Shown here in pieces: positions 30,197 through 40,336 of a stretch of DNA of 64,000 nucleotides. Location of the stretch: positions 481 to 64,480 of the forward strand of contig DBNW01000053.1 in NCBI GenBank assembly GCA_002299425.1, in the 5' to 3' direction. This DNA is from Methylococcaceae bacterium UBA662. GTDB lineage: Bacteria > Pseudomonadota > Gammaproteobacteria > Methylococcales > Methylomonadaceae. The position numbers and the translations under genes are program-made. Numbering within the stretch: position 1 is the first letter of the stretch; each line of letters begins with the position of its first letter. The notes under the pieces were generated by a model. That model ran no database searches. It saw only the letters and a list, made by a program, of their open reading frames with translations, and was not told where the DNA came from.

Positions 30197-31135
30197 ATGG
30201 CGGTTTCCTTAAAAAAAACGCCGCTGCATGAATCTAAACCGGAGGCTTCTGCTATAAAACTGTTATTTGCAACCGGGCCGTCAATCAATACCCGTCTGTT
30301 AGTTGCGGTCATTGCCGCTACCGTCCTGCTAGTGGCTGAACACCGTGGGCCACAATCAGGGTTGTTACGCACGAGCCTGTCATTTTTCACCGACCCCCTA
30401 AAATACCTAGTTGACCTGCCTTCCGGTTTGGCCAAGCAGGCGGTGGATTTTTTCGATTCCTACGCCAGCTTAAAGAGGGAAAACAAGCAACTACGGGAAG
30501 AACAATTGGTCCGACAAACGCAATTGCTTAAGCTTGAGGCCCTGGAAAAAGAAAACATCAGGCTGCGGGCCTTGTTGGAAAATTCGTTTAAGTTGGGCGA
30601 GCAAGTGCTGGTTGCCGAGCTGTTGGCAGTGGGCCGGGTACCTTATGAGCACATCGTGGTGGTCAATAAGGGTACGCGCTTTGGGGTACACCTACGGCAA
30701 CCGGTGCTCGATGCTAACGGTGTGGTTGGCCAGGTGTTCCGCACCCTGCCAATGACTTCCGAGGTTATGTTGATCACGGATCAGAACCATGCCATACCGG
30801 TGCAGGTCAATCGTAACGGATTGCTGACTATTGCGGTCGGCAGTGGGCAATTCAATAGCTTGGTGTTGCCTTATTTGCCCAGCAATGCCGACATACGCCC
30901 GGGCGATTTGTTGATCACCTCAGGTTTAGGGGGTACCTTCCCGCAGGGCTACCCTGTGGCCGTAGTGGATGATTTTAACTCCCAACCGAACAAGCCCTTT
31001 GCTACCATCACGGCGACACCAACCGCTAGATTGGACCGCAACCGGGAGCTGATGATGGTCTGGAGCAAGGCTGCACCGGTACCCTTGACGGCAAACCCCG
31101 CTGATGAACCTAACCCCGTTACGCCGAATGAATGA
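30197..31135 (+). CDS. mreC: rod-shape-determining protein MreC
   Basis: 312 residues: a cytoplasmic leader, one membrane helix (RLLVAVIAATVLLVAEH), a coiled coil (FFDSYASLKRENKQLREEQL onward to about residue 130) and the beta-domain with AVGRVPYEHIVVVNKGTRFG and GDLLITSGLGGTFPQGYPVA. It bridges MreB to PBP2 in the periplasm. The start is uncertain: the ATG at 30197 lacks a clear Shine-Dalgarno. A CCGGAGG tract at about 30239 precedes an in-frame ATA but no standard start codon. Confidence 0.92.
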   Translation: MAVSLKKTPLHESKPEASAIKLLFATGPSINTRLLVAVIAATVLLVAEHRGPQSGLLRTSLSFFTDPLKYLVDLPSGLAKQAVDFFDSYASLKRENKQLREEQLVRQTQLLKLEALEKENIRLRALLENSFKLGEQVLVAELLAVGRVPYEHIVVVNKGTRFGVHLRQPVLDANGVVGQVFRTLPMTSEVMLITDQNHAIPVQVNRNGLLTIAVGSGQFNSLVLPYLPSNADIRPGDLLITSGLGGTFPQGYPVAVVDDFNSQPNKPFATITATPTARLDRNRELMMVWSKAAPVPLTANPADEPNPVTPNE

Positions 31136-31622
31136 CCGTTACCACGAACACTACTGCGGGATTGGTCGGGTTGTCCTCACCCTAGTGATGGCGATGGTCC
31201 TTAGAATTCTGCCCTTGCCGCCGCAGCTGGCTGCGTACAATCCCGATTGGGTGTTGTTGGTGCTCATTTACTGGGCTTTGGCCATTCCCGAGCGGGTGGG
31301 CATTTTTTCTGCCTGGACGTTTGGTCTGCTCACCGACGTCTTGACCGGGCGCATGCTGGGCCAGTACGCATTGGCGTATTCTCTGGTCATTTACATTTGC
31401 CTGAAGCTGCACAAGCGCCTGCGCCGGTTTCCCTTGCTGCAACAAGGTGTGTTTGTTTTTTCCTGCCTGCTGCTGTCGCAATTGCTGCTGTTTTTTGTTA
31501 AAAACCTTCAGCACCCGGCGCAGTTGCACGGCACGTTTTGGTTGCCTGTACTGAGCGGGACGGTGTGTTGGCCCGTGCTACACACGCTGTTGCGTTTTGT
31601 GCATGTTAGCAAGCGCATTTGA
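31128..31622 (+). CDS. mreD: rod-shape-determining protein MreD
   Basis: A small hydrophobic protein of 164 residues with about five membrane helices (VVLTLVMAMVLRILPLPPQL, WVLLVLIYWALAIPERVGIF and others). The segment FSAWTFGLLTDVLTGRMLGQ is the MreD signature. I chose the ATG at 31128, overlapping the mreC stop by 8 bases and giving normal length; another in-frame ATG lies at 31104. Confidence 0.9.
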   Translation: MNDRYHEHYCGIGRVVLTLVMAMVLRILPLPPQLAAYNPDWVLLVLIYWALAIPERVGIFSAWTFGLLTDVLTGRMLGQYALAYSLVIYICLKLHKRLRRFPLLQQGVFVFSCLLLSQLLLFFVKNLQHPAQLHGTFWLPVLSGTVCWPVLHTLLRFVHVSKRI

Positions 31623-31627
31623 GGGTC

Positions 31628-33508
31628 ATGCCAGAGCTTTACACCGTTAAAGATACCGGCGCGGAAAACCGTATTTTTAACAAACGTCTTATTGCCGCGT
31701 CCGTTATCATTGGCCTGTTGACAACGGCCTTGATTGGCCGGTTGGTTTATTTGCAAGTGGTCGTTCACCAGCACTATGCCACGATGGCGAAGGAAAACAG
31801 CGTTAAAATTGTGCCGCTGGTACCCGCACGCGGCATCATCTACGACCGCCACGGCAAAATTCTTGCCGACAACACGCCGTCCTACAGTCTGGACATCACC
31901 CCCGAACAAGTCGGCGATATGGCCGACACCTTAAGTCGGCTGCAACAGCTGCTGGACATCCCCGAAGAAAAAATCGACACGTTCAAAAAGCTGTATAAAC
32001 GCCAAAAACGCTTTGCCAGCACACCGCTGTTGATGAACTTGAGCGATCTTGAGTTGGCGAAATTTGCCGTAGTACGGCCTTATTTTCCGGGTGTTGACAT
32101 TCGTACCCATCAGGTTCGTTATTACCCCTATGGCGAATTGGCCTCGCATGTGATTGGTTATGTGGGCCGGATCAACGAAAACGAACAAAAACAGTTGCCG
32201 GAAGTGCAGTACCGGGGTGCTACGCACATCGGCAAATCAGGCATTGAGAAAAGCTACGAGGCTGAATTGCACGGCAAAGCCGGTTTTGCTGAAATCGAAA
32301 CCAATGTCCAGGCGCGGATGCTGGGTACCTTGAGCGAGACTAACCCGGAGCAAGGTGCCAGCCTGCACCTGACCTTGGACATCGATTTGCAAAAAACCGC
32401 GTACGATGCGTTGGCAGGGTACAACGGGGCGGTGGTGGCGTTGGATACAAAAACCGGCGGGGTGTTGGCGTTTGTCAGCCGGCCCGGGTTTGACCCTAAT
32501 CCGTTTGTGGTAGGCATTGGCAATGAAGCCTACCAGGCCCTGAATGCATCCCAAGATCAGCCTTTGTACAACCGTGCTTTGCGTGGCCTGTACCCACCCG
32601 GTTCCACCATCAAGCCTTTCATTGCTCTGGCTGGCCTTGAGTACGATGCTATCGACGCCAGGCAAACGCTGTATTGCCCGGGGTATTTGCAATTACCCGG
32701 CTCCAGTCACAAATACCGGGATTGGCGCAAAGGCGGCCATGGCGCGGTGAACATGAGCCATGCGATTACCCAATCGTGTGATGTGTATTTTTACCGGCTG
32801 GCATTGGGCCTTGGCATTGATCATTTGCAGGGGTTCTTGAAAAAATTTGGCTTTGGCGAGCACACCGGGATTGATCTGGATGGCGAAAAACTGGGTTTGC
32901 TGCCCTCGCGCGAATGGAAGCAAGCCCGTAAGAAACGGCCCTGGTTCCCGGGGGAAACGGTGATTACCGGCATTGGCCAAGGCTATTGGCAGGTCACGCC
33001 GTTGCAACTGGCCAAAGCAACGGCCATGTTGGCGAACCGTGGGGTTTGGAGGACACCTTTTTTAGTCGACAGGATAGTCACCAGCCAGGCCACTAAGCCC
33101 GGCCCGGAAGGCAATGGGCCGTCTTTGCTGTTGGCACCTGAGCATTGGGATAGCGTGATTGCGGCGATGGTGAACGTTGTCCATAGCGCACACGGGACCG
33201 CTAAATCGATTGGGTACGGCATCGATTACCACATTGCCGGCAAGACGGGTACGGCGCAGGTGTTTAATATCAAGCAAGGTGCCAAATACAACGAAAAAAG
33301 CATAGACCTTAAGTTGCGTGACCATGCGTTATTCATCGCTTTTGCACCCGCCGATGATCCTAAAATCGCCATTGCCGTGATTGCTGAAAATGGCGGGCAT
33401 GGCGGTTCGGTAGCGGCCCCGATTGCCAGTAAGGTAATTCGCCAATTTTTAAAACCTCAAAACCACGAAACCCTGCATGAAAATCCAGACCCGCCCGGAG
33501 CATTTTGA
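31628..33508 (+). CDS. mrdA: penicillin-binding protein 2 (peptidoglycan transpeptidase)
   Basis: A 626-residue class B PBP anchored by one N-terminal helix (LIAASVIIGLLTTALIGRLV). The pedestal begins IVPLVPARGIIYDRHGKILA. The transpeptidase has the active Ser in YPPGSTIKPF (SxxK), the second motif QSCD in place of SxN, and KTGTAQV. PBP2 cross-links the side wall with RodA and MreC. The ATG at 31628 follows the mreD stop by 5 bases, with GAGGG very close to it. The 3' end overlaps rodA by 32 bases. Confidence 0.96.
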   Translation: MPELYTVKDTGAENRIFNKRLIAASVIIGLLTTALIGRLVYLQVVVHQHYATMAKENSVKIVPLVPARGIIYDRHGKILADNTPSYSLDITPEQVGDMADTLSRLQQLLDIPEEKIDTFKKLYKRQKRFASTPLLMNLSDLELAKFAVVRPYFPGVDIRTHQVRYYPYGELASHVIGYVGRINENEQKQLPEVQYRGATHIGKSGIEKSYEAELHGKAGFAEIETNVQARMLGTLSETNPEQGASLHLTLDIDLQKTAYDALAGYNGAVVALDTKTGGVLAFVSRPGFDPNPFVVGIGNEAYQALNASQDQPLYNRALRGLYPPGSTIKPFIALAGLEYDAIDARQTLYCPGYLQLPGSSHKYRDWRKGGHGAVNMSHAITQSCDVYFYRLALGLGIDHLQGFLKKFGFGEHTGIDLDGEKLGLLPSREWKQARKKRPWFPGETVITGIGQGYWQVTPLQLAKATAMLANRGVWRTPFLVDRIVTSQATKPGPEGNGPSLLLAPEHWDSVIAAMVNVVHSAHGTAKSIGYGIDYHIAGKTGTAQVFNIKQGAKYNEKSIDLKLRDHALFIAFAPADDPKIAIAVIAENGGHGGSVAAPIASKVIRQFLKPQNHETLHENPDPPGAF

Positions 33509-34607
33509 CCCGCCCTCGTTGTTAGGTACGCTGTTACGAACATTGCATATTGACGTTCCGCTTTTTGTGGGTTTGTCGCTAACAGCCTTGTTAAGCTTTG
33601 CCATTTTGTACAGCGCGGGTGGCCAAGAAATGAGCCTTATCTACCGCCAAGCGGTACGGGTCGGTTTGGCTTTTGCCTTGATGATCGCCCTAGCTCAGGT
33701 TAACCCGCACCAGTTTAGGCATTACTCGGCCATTCTTTTTGGTTTTGGCGTATTTTTGTTGCTGGCCGTGTTGATCATGGGCGAAATAGGCAAAGGTGCT
33801 CAGCGTTGGCTAGACCTCGGATTTTTTCGTTTCCAGCCTTCTGAAATGATTAAAATCACCACCCCGATGATGATTGCCTGGCTCCTCGCCAACCGGCCTT
33901 TGCCGCCTAGGTCCGGGCAATTGGCGGCGGCCACTGCGCTGATTTTGCTGCCCACTCTGCTGATCGCCAAGCAGCCCGACTTAGGCACTGCCCTGCTAGT
34001 AGCCAGTTCCGGTGCGGGGGTGTTGTTTTTTGCCGGCCTGTCTTGGCGCTTGATCCTGTCCATTGTCGCCGTTTTGTCGGCCCTAACCCCGCTCATTTGG
34101 CATTTCATGCGTGACTACCAGCGCGACCGGGTGCTGACGTTTTTAAATCCAGAAGCCGACCCCTTAGGACGCGGCTACCACATCATCCAATCGAAAATTG
34201 CCATTGGTTCCGGCGGCATTTATGGCAAGGGGTGGCAGGGGAGCACTCAGTCCGAACTGGAATTTTTGCCGGAAAGTTCGACCGACTTTATTTTCGCGGT
34301 GTTCGCCGAGGAATTCGGTCTATTTGGTTGCATGGGCTTGCTGCTGCTGTATTTGGCAATTATTGCCCGTTGTCTTTATATCGCCGGACAAGCTCAAGAT
34401 ACCTATTCTAAATTGCTAGCGGGTAGCCTGGCTTTTACGTTTTTTGTTTATGTGTTTGTCAATATCGGCATGGTTATTGGCGTGCTGCCCGTGGTCGGTG
34501 TGCCGTTGCCGCTGATTAGCTACGGCGGCACTTCCATCGTTACGTTGATGGCCGGTTTTGGCATCATCATGTCCATCCATACGCATAAAAAAAAGTGGGC
34601 ACGCTAA
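33477..34607 (+). CDS. rodA: rod-shape SEDS glycosyltransferase RodA
   Basis: 376 residues with about ten membrane helices. SEDS signatures are RWLDLGFFRFQPSEMIKITT, KQPDLGTALLVASSGAGVLF, GSTQSELEFLPESSTDFIF and PVVGVPLPLISYGGTSIVTL. RodA polymerises glycan strands with PBP2 as its transpeptidase partner. The gene overlaps mrdA at its 5' end and mltB by one base (TAATG). Confidence 0.96.
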   Translation: MKIQTRPEHFDPPSLLGTLLRTLHIDVPLFVGLSLTALLSFAILYSAGGQEMSLIYRQAVRVGLAFALMIALAQVNPHQFRHYSAILFGFGVFLLLAVLIMGEIGKGAQRWLDLGFFRFQPSEMIKITTPMMIAWLLANRPLPPRSGQLAAATALILLPTLLIAKQPDLGTALLVASSGAGVLFFAGLSWRLILSIVAVLSALTPLIWHFMRDYQRDRVLTFLNPEADPLGRGYHIIQSKIAIGSGGIYGKGWQGSTQSELEFLPESSTDFIFAVFAEEFGLFGCMGLLLLYLAIIARCLYIAGQAQDTYSKLLAGSLAFTFFVYVFVNIGMVIGVLPVVGVPLPLISYGGTSIVTLMAGFGIIMSIHTHKKKWAR

Positions 34608-35644
34608 TGGCCATGATGCTGCATCGTCTTGGTTTGCTGCTGCTGTGTAGCCTGACGTTGGCCGGTTGCAGCAAAAATCTGTCTCGTACAGAATCGGCCG
34701 CGCGGTTTGTTGATGCGCTGTATATCGAGCAGGGCTTTGCTAAATCGCAGGTGCGGCAGTGGCTGGACAGCGCTGTGATTAAGCATGAAATCCTAGCAAA
34801 AATCGCCAAACCCGCCGAAGCCATGCCTTGGCACCGCTACCAGAAAATTTTCCTCACGCAGCAGCGCATCGAGGCTGGGGTAAAATTTTGGCAAGCCAAT
34901 GCAGAAGTTTTACGCAAGGCGGAACAGCGCTACGGGGTACCCCCGGAAATTGTCGTTGCCATCTTGGGTGTAGAGACTTTTTACGGTAGGCACACGGGCA
35001 AGTACCGGGTGTTAGATGCCTTGTCAACACTGGCGTTCGCCTACCCGCCGCGCGGTGTTTTTTTTCAATCGGAGTTGGCCAGCTTTTTAGTGTTATGCCG
35101 CGAGCAAAATTTAAATCCGGCCTTGCCATTAGGTTCTTATGCCGGGGCTATTGGTATTCCGCAATTCATGCCCAGCAGCTTTAGGCACTATGCCGTTGAT
35201 TTTAATGGTGATAAAAAGATTGATCTTGGGCATGACAAGGCGGACGTGATTGCCAGTGTCGCCAATTATTTGCACCAACATCACTGGCAACCGGGGCAAG
35301 CTATCGCCGTGCCAATGACCGCAACAAACCAGGCCTACAAAGCAAAGTTAACGACAAGCCTTAAGCCGGATTTAAGATTGGCTGAGCTAAAATCGCTCAA
35401 CTTAACAATAACCGCCCCCTTAGCTTTATCTGAAAAGGTAAAAATTCTTGAATTAAATCAAGAACAAGGCGTGGAATTATGGGCGACATTGGAAAACTTC
35501 TATTGTCTGACCCGTTATAACCACAGTGCCTTGTACGCTATGGCGGTTTATCAGTTAAGCCAATTGATTCTAGCAAAACAGGGCAAAACCTATGAACAAG
35601 CTCATAACGACAATTGCAACCATTGCGCTATGCAGTTTTTTTAG
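34607..35644 (+). CDS. mltB: membrane-bound lytic transglycosylase B (lipoprotein)
   Basis: 345 residues with a lipoprotein signal: hydrophobic [16 protein letters not shown], where LAGC is the lipobox. The catalytic Glu is in [20 protein letters not shown]. Downstream signatures are [20 protein letters not shown] and [20 protein letters not shown]. It cleaves glycan strands to 1,6-anhydro ends in the periplasm. The ATG overlaps the rodA stop; its 3' end overlaps rlpA by about 50 bases, as part of the shape operon. Confidence 0.93.
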   Translation: MAMMLHRLGLLLLCSLTLAGCSKNLSRTESAARFVDALYIEQGFAKSQVRQWLDSAVIKHEILAKIAKPAEAMPWHRYQKIFLTQQRIEAGVKFWQANAEVLRKAEQRYGVPPEIVVAILGVETFYGRHTGKYRVLDALSTLAFAYPPRGVFFQSELASFLVLCREQNLNPALPLGSYAGAIGIPQFMPSSFRHYAVDFNGDKKIDLGHDKADVIASVANYLHQHHWQPGQAIAVPMTATNQAYKAKLTTSLKPDLRLAELKSLNLTITAPLALSEKVKILELNQEQGVELWATLENFYCLTRYNHSALYAMAVYQLSQLILAKQGKTYEQAHNDNCNHCAMQFF

Positions 35645-36068
35645 CAATGTATTGACCACGCCGGCTGAGGCAAAATCGCGAAAACACCACCGGTACCCTC
35701 ACCACAAAGTCCATCATAAAAGCCATAAGACTGCCGCCGATTTCCGTCACGGGCTGGCCTCATGGTACGGGTCTAAATTTCATGGCCGGAGAACGGCTAC
35801 CGGCGAACGCTACGACATGCATGCCATGACGGCGGCGCACCGGTATTTGCCTTTAAGGTCTTATGTGCAAGTGACTAACCTTAGAAACCACAAAACCGTT
35901 ATCGTGCGTATCAACGACCGAGGGCCATACTACGGTGGCCGTGTCATGGATTTGTCGTATGCAGCGGCTAAGGAATTGGGGATGCGCGGTGCTGGTACGG
36001 CCCCGGTGGCTATCACTCCCATCAATGAGCTGGCAGCAATGGTGTACATGCAAGACCAGCCAGGTTAA
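35592..36068 (+). CDS. rlpA: RlpA-like septal ring lytic transglycosylase domain protein
   Basis: 158 residues: a signal peptide ending TPAEA, a His/Lys-rich spacer ([19 protein letters not shown]), and a double-psi beta-barrel with [58 protein letters not shown] and KELGMRGAG. The Asp of INDRGP corresponds to the catalytic residue of RlpA. The SPOR domain found in many RlpA proteins is missing, so this is a short form. The His-rich spacer may bind metal. It is the last gene of the shape operon. Confidence 0.88.
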   Translation: MNKLITTIATIALCSFFSNVLTTPAEAKSRKHHRYPHHKVHHKSHKTAADFRHGLASWYGSKFHGRRTATGERYDMHAMTAAHRYLPLRSYVQVTNLRNHKTVIVRINDRGPYYGGRVMDLSYAAAKELGMRGAGTAPVAITPINELAAMVYMQDQPG

Positions 36069-36077
36069 AAGAATGTC

Positions 36078-36094
36078 CGGCAAAAGCTTTGCCG
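36078..36094 (+). terminator. weak hairpin after rlpA
   Basis: CGGCAAA-AGC-TTTGCCG forms a 7-bp stem 10 bases after the rlpA stop. No T-run follows, so it is at best a weak terminator or an mRNA 3'-end stabiliser. Confidence 0.35.
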
Positions 36095-36186
36095 CCGTTG
36101 TATGAGCGCGCCGGTGGGGCGGGGTAATGGCTAAAGAGGGCGGCTAGTGGCTTAACACAGCGCCCCCTTAGGGCCTGAAGCGGTGG

Positions 36187-37470
36187 CTAGGAGAGCGGGT
36201 TTAGGCCTTTAAAGCCAATGTCTGTGCGGTAATAAACGCCGTCCCAGGCGATTTTTTCAGCCAAGCGGTAGGCTTTCTGCTGCGCTTGCAACAGGGTGTC
36301 ACCTAAGGCACAAGCACAGAGTACGCGACCACCGACCGTGACGATCGCATCGCCTGATGTTGCCGTACCCGCATGAAAGACTTTGCAGTCTTCTTCGTCT
36401 CGGTCAGGAAGTCCTGAAATGACCGCGCCTTGGGCATGTGCGTTGGGGTAACCGGCCATGGCCATGACTACCCCGAGTGCCGCGCGCTCGTCCCATTCGC
36501 TATGGATTTGATCCAGTTTTCCTGCTAGGGCGGCTTGGCACAGACCGACTAAGTCGGTTTTTAGTCGCATCATGATGGGCTGCGTTTCCGGGTCGCCAAA
36601 ACGGCAGTTAAACTCCAGTACGTTGACTGATCCGTCGGGTGCAATCATCAGACCGGCGTATAAAAAACCGGTGTAAGGAAAGCCTTCGGCGGCCATGCCG
36701 GTTAACGTTGGGGCGATAATGTCGCGCATGACGCGGTCGTGGATTTCAGGAGTGACCACAGATGCCGGTGAATAAGCACCCATGCCGCCGGTATTAGGGC
36801 CTAGGTCGCCGTTGTCGCGCGCTTTGTGATCTTGCGAGGTAGCCATGGCTACCGCGTGTTTGCCATCCGCAATAACGATAAAGCTAGCTTCTTCGCCGGT
36901 GAGCAAGGCTTCGATGAGCACACGGCTGCCGGCTGCACCGAAAGCATTGCCGATTAGCATGTCTGTCACGGCAGCGATGGCTTGTTGCTCGGTTTGCGCG
37001 ACAACGACACCTTTGCCTGCCGCTAAGCCGTCGGCTTTGACCACAATGGGGGCGCCGTGTTGCTTGATGTAGGCGATAGCGCAGTCTTTGTCAGTAAAGC
37101 TTTGGTAGGCGGCGGTGGGTATTTTGTGGCGACTTAAAAAGTCCTTGCAAAAAGATTTGGAGCCTTCCAGTTGCGCCGCTTGGGCAGTGGGGCCGAAACA
37201 GCTCAGTCCTGCTGCTTGGAAACGGTCAACAATGCCTAGGACTAAGGGCGTTTCCGGTCCGACGATGGTTAAGCCTACCGCGTTTTTTTGAGCAAAGGCG
37301 AGTAAGGCATTGAGGTCATCGACGGCAATGGCAATGTTCTCAACGCCAGGTTCCAGGGCCGTACCCGGGTTACCGGGAGCGACGAACACCTTGCTGGCTT
37401 TAGGAGATTGGCGGGCTTTCCAGGCTAGGGCGTGTTCGCGCCCGCCGTTGCCGATAATAAGAATGTTCAT
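36187..37470 (-). CDS. purD: phosphoribosylamine-glycine ligase
   Basis: An ATP-grasp enzyme making GAR in purine synthesis, 427 residues (E. coli 429). The start MNILIIGNGGREHALAWK at 37470 has AGGA 7 bases upstream; extra upstream residues in frame belong to the purH end. Other signatures are VGPETPLVLGIVDRFQAAGL, KADGLAAGKGVVVA, DHKARDNGDLGPNTGGMGAY and VLEFNCRFGDPETQPIMMRL. It lies 17 bases after purH. Confidence 0.96.
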   Translation of the reverse strand: MNILIIGNGGREHALAWKARQSPKASKVFVAPGNPGTALEPGVENIAIAVDDLNALLAFAQKNAVGLTIVGPETPLVLGIVDRFQAAGLSCFGPTAQAAQLEGSKSFCKDFLSRHKIPTAAYQSFTDKDCAIAYIKQHGAPIVVKADGLAAGKGVVVAQTEQQAIAAVTDMLIGNAFGAAGSRVLIEALLTGEEASFIVIADGKHAVAMATSQDHKARDNGDLGPNTGGMGAYSPASVVTPEIHDRVMRDIIAPTLTGMAAEGFPYTGFLYAGLMIAPDGSVNVLEFNCRFGDPETQPIMMRLKTDLVGLCQAALAGKLDQIHSEWDERAALGVVMAMAGYPNAHAQGAVISGLPDRDEEDCKVFHAGTATSGDAIVTVGGRVLCACALGDTLLQAQQKAYRLAEKIAWDGVYYRTDIGFKGLNPLS

Positions 37471-37487
37471 GCAGTGTCCTGTAAAGG

Positions 37488-39050
37488 TTAATGCCGAAAA
37501 TGCCGTATTCCGGTACATATCATTGCCATGCCGTGTTCATCCGCTGCGGCGATGACCTCGTTATCGCGCAGCGAACCGCCCGGGTGAATGACGGCGGTGA
37601 TTCCTGCTTCAGCGGCGGCGTCGATGCTGTCGCGAAATGGAAAAAAAGCATCGGAGGCCATGACCGAACCGTGTACCGTTAGGCCTTCATCAATGGCTTT
37701 GATGGCGGCGATTTTGGCTGAATAAACCCGGCTCATTTGGCCTGCACCGATGCCAATAGTTTGGCCGTTTTTACAGTAAACGATGGCATTGGATTTAACA
37801 AACTGGGCAATTTTCCAGGCAAACAGTAAATCGGCCCTCTCAGCTTCGCTCGGGCTGCGTTGGCTGACCACCTTAAAAACCGCAGTGTCGTCGCTAGTGC
37901 CTTGGTCTTTTTCTTGTACTAACAAGCCGCCCGATACGCATTTGAAATCCCAGTCTGTAGGGGTAGGGTCGGGCCGTTGGCCGCATTCCAGTACTCGGAC
38001 GTTAGGTTTGTTGGCGAGCACGGCTTTGGCGGCAGCACCCATCACCGGGACGACAATCACTTCGACAAATTGCTGTTCGAGGATTTCCATCGCCGTGGTT
38101 GCGTCGAGTTCTTGGTTGAAGGCAATGACGCCGCCGAAGGCCGACGTGGGGTCGGTTTGGTAAGCTAGGCGGTAGGCGGACAATAAGTTGTCGGCTTGGG
38201 CTACACCACACGGGTTGGCATGTTTGACAATGACGCATGCGGGCTGGCCGGTTAAGCTTTGCACACAGGCTAAGGCGGTGTCGGCGTCGGCGATGTTGTT
38301 GAAAGACAATGCTTTGCCTTGCCATTGCTTAGCGGCGGCGAGACTGCCGGATTCGGTGGTTAGGGCGCGGTAAAACGCCGCTTTTTGGTGCGGGTTCTCG
38401 CCGTAACGCAAGGGCTGGTGCAGCCGGTATTGCATATTCAGGATGTCGGGAAAGTCAACTGAGTTCAGTTTGTACAGGTATGTGGCAATCTGGCTGTCGT
38501 AATGAGCCGTATGGGCAAAGCATTTTGCGGCCAAATTGAAACGGGTTTGTTGGCAGAGGGTGGTTTGGCTGCCTTTGAGTTCGGCCAGGATAAAGTCGTA
38601 GTCGCTAGGGTCTACCACAACAGCGACGCGGGCGTGGTTTTTTGCCGCAGCCCGCAGCATGGCGGGCCCGCCAATGTCGATGGTTTCGATAGCGGTGTTG
38701 AAATGGCAGTCCGGTTTGGCCACAGTTTGGGCGAATGGGTACAGGTTAACTACCACTATATCAATGGGTTCGATGCCGTGTTCGGCCATAACGCCGTCAT
38801 CAATGCCCTGGCGGCCCAAAATACCGCCGTGTATTTTTGGGTGCAACGTTTTTATTCGTCCATTCATCAGTTCAGGAAAACCGGTGTAAGCAGACACGTC
38901 GGTGACGGCAATGGCTTGTTCTAGCAGAAGACTGTAGGTACCGCCAGTGGCGATAATTTCTATGCCAAGTTCTTGTAATTCATGGCAAAAATCTACGATT
39001 CCGTGTTTGTCTGAGACGCTGATCAAGGCGCGGGTGATTTTGTGTTCCAT
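37488..39050 (-). CDS. purH: bifunctional AICAR formyltransferase / IMP cyclohydrolase
   Basis: 520 residues for the last two steps to IMP. The N-terminal MGS-like cyclohydrolase carries [20 protein letters not shown] and [20 protein letters not shown]. The C-terminal formyltransferase carries [27 protein letters not shown] with the catalytic Lys-His, and [20 protein letters not shown]. It heads the purHD pair. Confidence 0.97.
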   Translation of the reverse strand: MEHKITRALISVSDKHGIVDFCHELQELGIEIIATGGTYSLLLEQAIAVTDVSAYTGFPELMNGRIKTLHPKIHGGILGRQGIDDGVMAEHGIEPIDIVVVNLYPFAQTVAKPDCHFNTAIETIDIGGPAMLRAAAKNHARVAVVVDPSDYDFILAELKGSQTTLCQQTRFNLAAKCFAHTAHYDSQIATYLYKLNSVDFPDILNMQYRLHQPLRYGENPHQKAAFYRALTTESGSLAAAKQWQGKALSFNNIADADTALACVQSLTGQPACVIVKHANPCGVAQADNLLSAYRLAYQTDPTSAFGGVIAFNQELDATTAMEILEQQFVEVIVVPVMGAAAKAVLANKPNVRVLECGQRPDPTPTDWDFKCVSGGLLVQEKDQGTSDDTAVFKVVSQRSPSEAERADLLFAWKIAQFVKSNAIVYCKNGQTIGIGAGQMSRVYSAKIAAIKAIDEGLTVHGSVMASDAFFPFRDSIDAAAEAGITAVIHPGGSLRDNEVIAAADEHGMAMICTGIRHFRH

Positions 39051-39136
39051 AGGTTAGTTGAAGGCGGTTGAGTGTGTTTTAGCGAGTAGCCTGCCAAGGA
39101 CAGGGCCGAGGCAAACCAAGAACGAGACCGGAAGAG

Positions 39137-40312
39137 TTAGTCTGCTTTTCCATCGATGCGCGGGGCAGTTAATATCGGCGCGTAGACAAAAACAAATAGG
39201 GCGAAGGCGGCCAACCAGCAAAGCGTGGCAAGGTAAATCAGGTTATTGTGCCAATCGGGTAGAACGATAGGCAAAACCACTCGGCATAAGGCGGCGATGT
39301 TAATCAGCCAAAAGGCGATGACCACAGCACCCGGGGCTTTCAAGAGCCGTCCTGTGTGGCCGAGGGAAACCCGTGCCATCATGCCTAAGGTCAATACACC
39401 CATACCGCCTACGGCGAAGGCGTGCAATGCCAATGAATGTGAGACTAAACCGTAGCTGGCTAGGGCGCTCAGTAGAAAGCCTAGAATAATCCAGCCATAA
39501 CCCCAGTACAGTACCCACAACAACGGCACATACCAAATGCGGCGGGTATACCAAGTAGATAGCCGCCAAAAATTGGCTACCGCAGCCAAAATGGCCAAGG
39601 TAGCGATGACGGGGGGAGGGGAGGAAAACACCAGGCTAAGAAAAAAACCTGTCGCGCTTGCTAGGGAAAGACGGTCAGCCAATGGATTTTTGATGATGAG
39701 GATTCCAGATACCCCGCGTTCGGTAAAAAAAGGCAAGACACGGCCGGCAATGAACAGGATGAGCAACACCGTGGTTGCCAACGCCAAATAAATACCGGTT
39801 TGTGCCAGGCCATGCCAAAAACCCAGCAGTTGGCCATGAATTAAACCGTTGCTTACGGTTAATACCAGTAAAAAGCCGATCACTGTAAAATTTTCGTAAT
39901 GTTTGCTTGCAACAAAGCGTTTGCCCGCGCAGTACGCCAACAGCGGAAAAAATATAAAATCTACCAGGGCGATTAGGCCGTCCGGCAACATCCCTGCGTA
40001 GAACGGTAGGATACGACCGTATAACCACACCAAGCACAGCCCGGCCAAGCCGTCTCCATACAGGCTTTCTTTTCCGGTCCAGTTTCTTATCGCAGTCAAC
40101 AAAAAACCGGCAATGACGGCGGCCGCGTAACCGAATAGCATTTCATGGGCATGCCAGTAACGGGCCGGGTAATAAACCGCAGCAGGCCCTGTCCCGCTGG
40201 CATAGACATTCCAGACAAGCAGTAAAATCAGTGCGGACAATCCGGCCAGTAAAAAAAATGCCCGGAACCCCAGTGTAAACAGCGGGTGCTTGAAAACGTA
40301 TTCTGGCTTCAT
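39137..40312 (-). CDS. nnrS: NnrS family membrane haem-copper protein
   Basis: 391 residues with about 12 membrane helices. NnrS signatures are HPLFTLGFRAFFLLAGLSAL, RYWHAHEMLFGYAAAVIAGF, LTAIRNWTGK and HAFAVGGMGVLTLGMMARVS followed by LGHTGR. NnrS binds haem and copper and relieves nitric-oxide stress in several bacteria. It lies directly downstream of the superoxide-reductase-like gene (24-base gap), which suggests joint expression. No denitrification genes are in the window. Confidence 0.88.
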   Translation of the reverse strand: MKPEYVFKHPLFTLGFRAFFLLAGLSALILLLVWNVYASGTGPAAVYYPARYWHAHEMLFGYAAAVIAGFLLTAIRNWTGKESLYGDGLAGLCLVWLYGRILPFYAGMLPDGLIALVDFIFFPLLAYCAGKRFVASKHYENFTVIGFLLVLTVSNGLIHGQLLGFWHGLAQTGIYLALATTVLLILFIAGRVLPFFTERGVSGILIIKNPLADRLSLASATGFFLSLVFSSPPPVIATLAILAAVANFWRLSTWYTRRIWYVPLLWVLYWGYGWIILGFLLSALASYGLVSHSLALHAFAVGGMGVLTLGMMARVSLGHTGRLLKAPGAVVIAFWLINIAALCRVVLPIVLPDWHNNLIYLATLCWLAAFALFVFVYAPILTAPRIDGKAD

Positions 40313-40336
40313 TTCTTGCCTATGCCTGCTGCGAAT

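Noticed and set aside
30236..30256. CCGGAGG ahead of an in-frame ATA in mreC, considered as the true start
   Set aside because: ATA is a very rare start; kept as a note on start uncertainty only.
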